Shown piece after piece: positions 8,855 to 16,913 of a stretch of DNA of 20,175 bases. The first letter of the stretch is position 1. Every line of letters begins with the position of its first letter. The notes below the pieces were generated by a model that saw only the letters and a program-made list of their open reading frames with translations, did not search any database and was not told the origin of the DNA. The position numbers were made by a program, and so were the translations under genes. Origin of the DNA: Physocladia obscura (lineage: Eukaryota; Chytridiomycota; Chytridiomycetes; Chytridiales; Chytriomycetaceae); NCBI GenBank assembly GCA_027596945.1, contig JADGJH010000364.1:1-20175 (forward strand). The letters are read 5' to 3'.

Positions 8855-8933
8855 CGGGATGATTTGTACATCAAACTATTCAAACTAGAGTCTCTGACTA
8901 AATTTCATGAGCGATATGTGTTAATCTGATCAG
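8855..8933 (+). ncRNA. Box C/D snoRNA, snR78-like (25S Um2421 guide)
   Basis: A C-box-like AUGAUUU is at 8859, an internal CTGA (D') at 8894-8897, and a terminal CTGA at 8926-8929. TCAAACTAGAGTC (8880-8892) complements 25S GACUCUAGUUUGA over 13 bases. The D'+5 base A8889 pairs with U2421, the yeast snR78 target. It sits at the 3' end of the array, whereas snR78 is, as I recall, the first unit of the yeast polycistron. The second guide, before the terminal D box, is not recognised. Confidence 0.83.
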
Positions 8934-9048
8934 ATAAAAAATTTTCTGCTACTGTCCTTTTTGATCAATATCCTTTTTTGTTTCGAAAATTTTAATTTAT
9001 TTAATGCAGATATGTTTGCCTTACTATTTTTTTGAAAATGTTGAATAC

Positions 9049-9054
9049 AATAAA
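9049..9054 (+). terminator. AATAAA polyadenylation signal candidate at the end of the snoRNA host
   Basis: AATAAA lies 40 bases past the last host acceptor (9009) and 38 bases before the SNARE ATG. If used, cleavage would fall almost at the SNARE start codon, which is why continuity with the SNARE leader cannot be excluded. Confidence 0.4.
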
Positions 9055-9091
9055 AAAGTTCTGAAATATTTTTTTTCTCTTGCAACTGCGA

Positions 9092-10019
9092 ATGAACGGT
9101 ATCAACCGATCACCCGATTACATGTGCGTGCCTCATTTAAAGCACAATCTTAAAATTAGATTTTGAAAACGAGGCTATAATTGCACAGCAACACTCTGGA
9201 ATAAACTCCGAGATCGATCGAACATTAGTGTCATCGCTTAAATCCTCCAGGAGAATGATGTCACATATGAATACAATTACTTCGAATGCTGCTTTCTCAT
9301 TAAACACGATCGCTCAACAAACAGGTTTTTTTTTAAAAAATTTGTTTAAAAATTATTTAATAGTTTAATTTTCTGTCACTTGTAGAAAAGATTCAAACCA
9401 TCAACAACTCCATCAACAAAATTGAAGACTTAACCAATGTATCCGACTTGAAAGTAAAAGAACTGAGTCGCTTGACGGGGTAAATCATTATAATGTTAAA
9501 ATTGCTTCTTTTTTTTTATAAAAAACTTCCTTCCTCATGATTGGTATTCCCAGATGGTTTCCGTGCATCAAGATCAAGTTTCCAAAATGGAAGAAAGAAA
9601 ACGCACGCTTTTCAAACAACGACAGTAAATGCACGGCGCAATTCTCGGAAGAAATTCTCCCTATTTCCGACAGACAAGAAGAGCTCGAGAAAATGGCGTT
9701 CGATATTCAAGATGGATGCTTCCTACCACCACCGCCATCACCGTCACAACCGCTGCCAACAGTTGCGTGCCAGAAAAGTCAAAATAAGCCGCCGCCGCAA
9801 TCTGGAATACGGGATTTGATCAATCAGGAGATTGACGGGAACTTGGACGCGTTGTCTGCGTCGTTGGTGATGCTGAAAATGGCAAGCTTTGCTATGGGAC
9901 AGGAAATCGAAACGCAGAATCAGAAACTCGGAAACTTGGCAAATTCCGTTGAGCACGTTTCTGGTTTGGTCTCTAATGTTGACACACGGTTAAAGAAATT
10001 GAGTAATAAATTTGTTTGA
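9092..10019 (+). CDS. SNAP-25/Sec9-type Qbc-SNARE
   Basis: Four exons (9092-9098, 9160-9324, 9386-9479, 9554-10019) give 243 residues; SNAP-25 has 206. The first coding exon is only ATGAACG. A Qb SNARE motif lies at about residues 20-88: LKSSRRMMSHMNTI matches the SNAP-25 pattern ESTRRM, with a zero-layer Gln56 in TIAQQTEKI. The linker has an amphipathic basic/aromatic patch GWFPCIKIKFPKWKK (89-103) and a proline-rich stretch (147-170). A Qc SNARE motif follows at about 180-240, with zero-layer Gln210 in GQEIETQNQKL. Such proteins supply two helices to a four-helix bundle that drives vesicle fusion at the plasma membrane or endosomes. There is no transmembrane segment; Cys93 in the linker could be acylated, but the SNAP-25 cysteine cluster is absent. 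Alternative names are SNAP-29-like or Sec9-like; the subfamily is not resolved. Confidence 0.88.
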
Positions 10020-10147
10020 CTTATATATATATTTTTGAAATTATCTGTGATATGTATTATTTTTTGTTTTTTATTATTTTTTATTGAAAAGCCGAAAAGA
10101 AAAAAGAAAACACAAGGCCACGGTTTATCTTGGGACATGCATCGATC
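10020..10147. other. Short convergent interval between the SNARE and VPS45 stops
   Basis: The interval is 128 bases and AT-rich, with ATATAT and poly-T/poly-A runs, and holds the overlapping 3' UTRs of both genes. No separate gene is seen. Confidence 0.6.
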
Positions 10148-12443
10148 TCAATCTAACCTGCTTGTTTTCAATCTCTGTTCCCCTGTCATTGTCGTCAAGC
10201 CGCCGGATCCAGACCCGAAATTTCCTTTGCGCCATCTCCCAACGGAATCATAAACTTCTCGTAGAAAGCTTGTCGAGTTGTGAATTGTTGTACCACCCAA
10301 AATTATGCGAACGCCCGGTGTGTTTGCATTCAGCTTTTGAACTTCACGTGCCTCAGCATATGTTGCGCCTCCAACAATAAATGCAATCACATCCTGCGGC
10401 CTAACAGAAAAAAAGATTGAATAAAAAATTAATAAACGAAAAAACGAAATCAAACTTCATAATTAAAAAAAAAAAAAAAATTTAGAAGGATGATTACGAA
10501 ACTTGTCCTTTGTTGTGCCTTCAACGAACGGATAATTGTCAGCTTTCGTGCGCCCCTTGATCAGATCCTGCAAAGTCTTTACCAAAGCCGGTTCATGTTG
10601 AGTATATACATTTTCCACCCCTTTCAGGCCTTTCGTGAACACGTTTTTTGTGCGCGAGAGCATATCTTGGTTCGAGAAAAGATCATCCAGGCGGCGGTCG
10701 GCACCGCCGTACGCAAGAATTCCATCGACAAGCGAAATATGCTTTTCAGTGGAATCAGAGCAATTACGGAGAGATTCAATAAGTGAGGCCGTGGAGTTGT
10801 ATGAAGATTTTTCGTATCGAAGTGCGTACAGTAAAACTAAACGGAGTTTGATGTCAAATGAGATTTTCGCCTGGCCAACAAGCTTTTGAACCGTCTAAAC
10901 AAACACAAAAAAAATATGTTATTAAAAATTTTATAAATATGGTACAAAAAAAAAAAAAGAAGATAAATGCATACTCTCAAATCTGCAGCATGATTTTCAC
11001 TACACGCCAAGCTTTGTTCAACTTCTCCGGCTTCTAACAAACCATCGGCTTCAACACGCCGACTTAATTCGCCAACAAGAGTTACATGCTTCGTTACGTT
11101 TCCACTTAGTTTTCGAAATTCGGGATAATCTTCCATAAACTTTTTCATATCACTAATACTCTCAATATTCATGCTACTTTTATGCTTTGCTTGGTATTCG
11201 TCTACATATGCTTTAATATTTTGTCCCAGTTCGCCGAGGTTGAGAAACATTGTACGTTTGTAAAAAGTGTCACTGTCACTACTAAGCACGATTTCGCGAA
11301 GTTCAGGACGCACATCAGTAATGCTTGTCAAGTCAACGCGACCATTAATAATTCCAAAAAGTTCATGAACCATGGCTTGATAAGTCCACTGATTCAAAAG
11401 TGGAGTCACAGGATCGTTTCGTCGATCTAATATAAGAAGAATCGGCGGTGTATCGGGTTTGCGAAAGTCGAAAAGCGGCCCCTCAGATTGGATTTGATAC
11501 TTGATAATAGTTTTTTAGCAAAAAAAAAAAAAAAAAAGGCTAAATCTACTTGGACTTCAGCAGCCAGTTTGAAGGCCAATTGGCTATTTTTTTCATAGCG
11601 AATCAACGGTTTTTTTTTTAGGGCTAAGCAAACTGCCACAAGACCTTCAGTTACACGTGAAAACGTACGTGGATCCCATGTGGATGCGTTTTCGGTATAT
11701 AGAGGTTTTTCTGGAGCGTTGATAGCCAGTGAAAATACTTCGGACGATATGGTTAAAAAATCGGCATAATATTCTTGCACTTCGCGCACGCTCTCTGTTT
11801 CGTCGGCTTCGGCAAGACGCTCAATCGCGGATTTTTTGAGAGTGTTCGAAAAGTCTGTATTTGTAATGAGAAGAAAGTGGAGAAAATGGGAGAGAGAGAA
11901 AGAAAAAAAAGATCGTACAAAGGAAATAGTCTGAATAGCATGGTTCGCGGAGTTCTTCAACAAGAGCTTGGATAGATTCGGGTGTCGGTCGCACGAAAAC
12001 AATACACTTCAAATGTTTCATTTTTTCCCGCGTCTTATTTTCAACACGATCCACCAAATAAACTTCCCGCGCGAGGAGTTGTGACTGAGTCACCGCTGAA
12101 GATACAATCGGAGTCTAATATTCGCATTTTCGCATTTTTTTTTCATTTTTTTTTTTAATACATCAAAAGTCGACTAACCGTCTCCGAATCGAGAAGAAGA
12201 ACCTTCATTCCGTTTACATCAGATATCATCTTGGCCAGATAACCCTGTTTTTTATAGATTTACGAGTCAGTTCTTCGCATACACACAGAAGAAAGGAAAA
12301 GTGTTGGAAAGCAGGATTGATTATTTTCAATAGATACTATAGATAGTATAAATACGGATTATCTTCTTGAATGGGTTGGTACTGCGCACTGAGCTGAAGA
12401 ACAACAGAAATACAAAAACCTGCACAGCTTTGACAACATCCAT
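10148..12443 (-). CDS. VPS45: Vacuolar protein sorting protein VPS45 (Sec1/Munc18 family)
   Basis: Seven exons (12443-12420, 12244-12179, 12114-11919, 11854-11550, 11499-10975, 10894-10503, 10400-10148) join in phase to 586 residues; human VPS45 has 570. Landmarks in order: [159 protein letters not shown] and [13 protein letters not shown]. Family knowledge: VPS45 is the SM protein that binds Tlg2/syntaxin-16-type SNAREs for fusion at the trans-Golgi network and early endosomes. The first intron (175 nt) is the longest in the gene. Several introns carry poly-A/poly-T runs. The gene is convergent with a SNARE gene, a thematic pairing, although SNAP-25-type SNAREs are not the classical VPS45 partner. 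Confidence 0.96.
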
Positions 12444-12603
12444 TTTGTACAAACGGAAATCTCCAACATTCTTTATTCACGTTTGTTGATTTGTCCAACT
12501 TACATCCGCAAACAACACAAATTTCCAACTTACTTCTTGTTATATACACACAACTCTCTCTCCTTCTCTTTTTCTCCCCCCGATGACTTTATCCAACATC
12601 GAA
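12444..12603. promoter_or_regulatory. VPS45 upstream region
   Basis: These 160 bases separate the VPS45 start from the stop of the next minus-strand gene and must hold the VPS45 promoter. On the minus strand there is a purine-rich run, GA-repeat like, at about 12550-12580. No TATA box is evident. Confidence 0.4.
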
Positions 12604-13052
12604 TCAAATCAATTTAAACTTGAGACTTGAAGCTTGATGGTGAAGTTTGATAACGTGATCCGACTCTTCTCTACTGAAATTTATCTTTTCCATCGCGGCA
12701 TTCTTCAATATTTTGTCAATTCTGTCAGCAGTGGACTTGAAGAAGTTATCGAAACGGGTGATAAAAGCGTAAAAGTCAACATTGCCATCCAAAAAGTCGA
12801 TTTCGAAACGTTGTTTGAGAGGCTTTTTCTTTTTCTTTCTGTTCGTTTTTTATTTTTTGTTTGTTTGGTTTTTCTTGTGAACAATATTTAATGTTGGGAG
12901 ATGTGTATTGATTATCACCTTTTTCTTCAGCCCATGAGAACTCACTAAAATTGCAAATTGAACGATTATTTTTTATCACCAAGAGATTAAGTTGGAAAAG
13001 AGGAAGGGCAAATAAGTGCTATTAAAGTTGTAACGGAGTAAAGCACAACACT
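12604..13052 (-). CDS. Small protein of unknown function (about 81 residues), start codon possibly split by an intron
   Basis: The main exon (12822-12604) has a coding look on the minus strand: 72 codons reading PLKQRFEIDFLDGNVDFYAF and on to HHQASSLKFKLI, charged and helical in its second half. A small exon (12944-12919) reads TG AGT TCT CAT GGG CTG AAG AAA AAG. It follows a TTTTAG acceptor and is followed by GTGATA, and it joins in frame. If the preceding exon ends in A (candidate at 13052 before GTGTTG), the start codon would be A/TG and the protein MSSHGLKKKPLKQRF onward, about 81 residues. There is no minus-strand ATG in the 260 bases upstream, so a normal start is hard to place. I do not recognise the family. 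There are no cysteines, signal peptide or membrane segment. Confidence 0.45.
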
Positions 13053-13206
13053 TTCAACGGTTGTTTCAAGAAGGTTTGCTAAAGTTGGGGTTGAGATGGA
13101 AATGAAAAACGAGATTACAAAATTTTGAATCGAATAAATTTTCTGAGAAAATCTGCTCGTGGGTGATAAAATCTCACTTTTTTATAAACCAAAATCGTTT
13201 CTCAAA

Positions 13207-16200
13207 ATGGAAGAAGTTGTGGCTAACTACGCAGAGTCTGGCAATTCAAACTCACCCAACAGCGATCGGATTCAGATAAATGACGAGCAGAGGCAAAACG
13301 AACAGGTTGATCAAGGTAAATGAAATTTGATCTTGAATTGTGTATGTGTCTGCGCAGTTCTTAAACCCAATTTCAATCAGATGAAGAGAGTGAGCGTGGC
13401 CTTGTCAATGAAAACGAAGAGAATGAAAAACCTGCAGCCAAAGGTGTGGCCTTTTGTTAATGTCTCTTTAATTAATTTTGCTATCTCTCTTTTAATCAAC
13501 CTTACTAAACAAAAATTGCAGGACGCAGATGTTGTTTCATCGAATGGACAAGAAAAAGAATTATTATTTGCGCTATTGTTGCTGCCGTATTCATTATTAT
13601 CTTCGCTTTGTTGCTTGTTTACGTTTTCGCGCCGCTGATTGCGCAAGCCTCCATAAATTCTTCTGTGATGACGCTAACGTCCACAACAATCACAAGTCCT
13701 ACAAACACAACATTTCAATTACAGTCCACTGGTACTGTTACAAATGCCGGAATTTTAGATGCCACTCTTACGTTTCCCGATAATATTTCGGTGTATTGGA
13801 CTGCTCGTGACAACAATGCTCCAGATTTGTTGCTCGGCACTCTTACTCTTCAACCTGTTTCAGTTAGTGGAGGTATTCCGAAAAGCGGGTCCATCAGCCT
13901 CGACACAGCTTTCGCCGTTCTGAACCAGACTAATATGGGATTGTTCTCAATCGACATGATTCATGCTGAATCTTTCAGTTGGCTTCTTACGGGCACGGCT
14001 TCTGCGACAGCACTTGGACTGACGTTCAAGAACCTAAACTTGGCAAAAGTTGTGACAATTCAAGGATTCGATGGTCTCAAGAACGTCACAGTTACTGGAT
14101 TTACGCCATCTTCTGGACCAAACAACAGTCTTGATATTTCTGTCAGCACAGATATCATAAATCCTTCAAATATTACGGTTTGTTAGATGTTTTTTGTCGT
14201 TTTTTGTTCTAGCCATTATTTCTAAAAATTCCAATGACGTCGATTACAGATTGAAATGGGCACTATGTACTTCACTTTTAAGCTTGGGAACGGTGACGGC
14301 TCTATGGATGCCGTAAATATAACGATGCATGGCGGTTCAAATGATTTGACAATGACTGGAAGTGTTATTGTTCCTACTAATTCAACTGATGTCAGTGGTC
14401 AAGTTGCTTCTCTTGGATTGACAAGTACTAATGGCGGTGTTATTGTTCTTAATGTTAAAGGTGACCATGTCGTGTCCCAAAGTGGATATGTCGGATGGCT
14501 TAATGATGCATTCAAGACTCTCGCTCTCAATGTCACAATGAATTTGACCGAGATCGCACAACAATCTATTTCAAATGCCAAACTCGGTCTTTCTTCCACA
14601 AGTATCACAGTTCCACAAGAAACCTCGTTTTATCTCCAAAGTACTGGAGAAGCGACAAACGCTGGTACTATGGATGCGACTTTGACTTTTCCCGACCCAG
14701 TATCAGTTTACTGGACTGAGCGATCGAATGGCGCGGCTGATTTGCTTCTCGGAACGCTGTCGTTGTCTCCAGTCACTGTCAGTGGGACTGCTCCAAAAAG
14801 TGGGCCCATCAGCTTGGCAACCACCTTTAACATCTCGGATGTTGATGCAATGGGACAATTTTCAACGTTCATGATTGAACAGTCAGGATTTTCATGGCTT
14901 CTAGTTGGAAGTGCCACTGCAGAAGCATATGGACTCGTATTTCCTGGCCTTTCTTTAGCCAATGTTGTCACACTTACAGGCTTCGACGGACTTCCAAATC
15001 CGTCTATTGGAAGCTTCGATTTACCAGGCAGTAGCTCCAATGGAATTGAAGTTGCGACGTCAGCCATTGCGAATAATCCTTCCACTATTACTATTGACAT
15101 GGGAACTCTGGGATTTACTATGCTTTGTAATGGTTCTAACATTGGCTCACTCAGTGCATCTGGAGTTATTATGTCTCCCGGTACAAATACTTTGAGCTTG
15201 AATGGATACATGTATTCCACTGACAGTGGACTTCTTTCTTCTCTGATGACAAGTTTTTTGAACGGTGGTGGCCCTGCTGTGGCCGTTCAAGGAGCAAGTG
15301 TTATGACTGAAACTGGAGCAACGCCATCGTGGCTAAACACCGCCTTTAAATCATTGAATCTTCAAGTTAACTTGCCGAAAATTAGTCCCAATCCGCCAAT
15401 TGTTTCTGGGTTAGATGTAAGTATTTTGTTAAATGGTCATTTATTGATATTCTCTAACCATTCCTCTTTATTATTATTAACTGCTAGACACACGCATTAA
15501 CTCTAGCCATGATTTCCACCGATGCGACGGGTGATAGTGTCTTAGTCAGTGCCCCGGTTGTAACAGCGAACTTCAAGAACCCATACAATTTCAATATTCA
15601 AGTCGAGCAAGTACAAACCAGCATCGATTTTTATGATCAAACGTCTGGAGTTTCTTTTGCGCAAATTAACGTTCCGTTGAGTCCTGGAAGTCTTGATTCC
15701 ACTGGGCTTGTTGTGGATACCGCATTTTCTGGACAAACTCTTTCGGCTATATCAGGACAAGAGTCTTTATTTGCTCAACTTCTCACTTCCGTTACATTTG
15801 ATAGCTCTACCACTGTTGGTGTTCGAGGAAGTGTGGCATCAGTTGTTCTAACTGCTGCATCACCCTCCTCTGTGACAATTTCAAATTTGCCTATAAATGA
15901 TGAAATGGCGCTTTCTGGACTTGATGGTTTGACACAAGTCACTTTGCCCTCATCAATAGTATATGGAGGTGATGGAAATGGCCTGAAACTCCGTGTACAA
16001 ACAATTGTTACAAATCCAAGTACTATGACATTACAGTTTAACTGTGATGTGATTTTGGATGTACTTATCTCCGGAACTCAGGTATAAAATTATACTTCTT
16101 GTTCGGCGTGTATTTAATTTATTTTTTATTTTTTAATTTTTTTCTCCAGATTGGAACAACCACGATCCAAAGTATGGTTTTAAATCCAGGAACAAATACT

Positions 16201-16806
16201 TACACTGCAAATGTTGTCTTAATATCTACTGACACAAATTCTTATAATGTACTTATGTCCGCAATATCTGCTTATATGGCTGGAGCCAGCAGCTTATTAA
16301 CTTTTCGAGGAAGCTCCGGTTCTGTTCCTTATCAATCTCTCCAACCTGCAATGGAGCAATTAACAATCAATTCTGTTTCTTTTCCTGGACAGACCAGCCT
16401 GCTTCTTGTTGGTGGAACAATGGACGTTGAATTGATTATCTTTCCACTTTCGCTTTCAATTTCAGCGTCAATGAATATCTATAATCCATTGGCTGCATCT
16501 ATCTCACTTCAGCAGTTGACCGCGACAATCACATACAGCGGGCAAACAATTGGAACAGCAGATTATACGTTTTCGTCTCCTATTACTATTGCTGCTGGTG
16601 CTACAGGAGCAACTGGTGACATTCCACTTAAAATAATCATTAACTTGGGTGCGGCAGAAGTTTTGTTTAATGAGGTGTTTCAAGGTTCAGCCAATGTTGA
16701 TGTTGTTAGTACAATCACAAATACTGTTGGAACGTTTCCAAATGTCCTCCAGTACTCACAAAATAATGTACCAATTACTTTGAACGTTGGCGTTAAGGCC
16801 ACTTGA
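13207..16806 (+). CDS. Single-pass membrane protein with tandem DUF3712/LEA2-like domains
   Basis: Six exons (13207-13315, 13381-13443, 13522-14177, 14250-15416, 15488-16081, 16150-16806) give 1081 residues. The first 70 residues are hydrophilic and acidic and end in a basic WTRKR patch. A membrane helix follows (about 71-93, IIICAIVAAVFIIIFALLLV), then a long Ser/Thr/Asn-rich beta-type ectodomain. This is a type II topology without a cleaved signal. The ectodomain contains a clear internal duplication: SPTNTTFQLQSTGTVTNAGI/LDATLTFPDNISVYWT near residue 115 recurs as VPQETSFYLQSTGEATNAGT/MDATLTFPDPVSVYWT near 425, each followed by LLLGTL, PKSG and GFDGL. Two more divergent units follow. This resembles fungal DUF3712 proteins and the LEA2-like vacuolar protein Tag1 of yeast. 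The function is unknown; a vacuolar or cell-surface location is inferred. Many NxS/T sites fit a lumenal or extracellular domain. Confidence 0.85.
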
Positions 16807-16913
16807 TTAAACACTTTCTCTTCCCTTTTTTTTGTTATAAAGTGCTATAAAGTGTTGAAAATAAAAATGTTGATATCACACTGTAAAATAGGACAAATTG
16901 ATCAGTTTATTTT
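16807..16913. other. 107-bp convergent interval with polyadenylation-like signals
   Basis: The interval lies between the stops of the DUF3712 gene and the kinase gene. It contains a plus-strand AATAAA (about 16860) and repeated TATAAAGTG, and the two 3' UTRs probably overlap here. No other gene is seen. Confidence 0.55.

Larger units (their letters stand above)
7260..9075 (+). ncRNA. Multi-intron snoRNA host transcript carrying six box C/D snoRNAs
   Basis: The span has no protein similarity but contains six C/D snoRNAs that alternate with plausible splice sites. Proposed introns: 7319-7595, 7624-7906, 7970-8218, 8240-8495, 8535-8755 and 8781-9009, each with one snoRNA. Donors include GTAACG, GTAAAC, GTAGGC, GTAAGC and GTACTT; acceptors include TTTATAG, TATTTTAG, CTTTCAG and TGTTTTCAG. 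Exons between are only about 20-65 nt and have no shared open frame; one is mostly a CCTG tetranucleotide run (8764-8780). These introns (221-283 nt) are mostly much longer than the protein-gene introns nearby. The rRNA targets match yeast snR77, 76, 75, 74, 73 and 78. Production would be by splicing, debranching and exonuclease trimming, as for intronic snoRNAs generally. The transcript may end at the AATAAA at 9049 or may continue as the 5' leader of the SNARE gene. Exon ends are inferred, and several donors have alternatives. Confidence 0.7.

Noticed and set aside
9664..9681. A possible fourth intron in the SNARE last exon (GTAAAT at 9626 to GACAG).
   Set aside because: The downstream frame is already continuous from the 9553 acceptor in the phase set by the previous exon, and it gives the linker patch expected for a SNAP-25-type protein.
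12634..12891. Plus-strand frame of 85 codons opposite the small minus-strand gene.
   Set aside because: It ends in an F/L-rich translation of poly-T, which is the minus-strand intron; the minus frame has the more protein-like composition.
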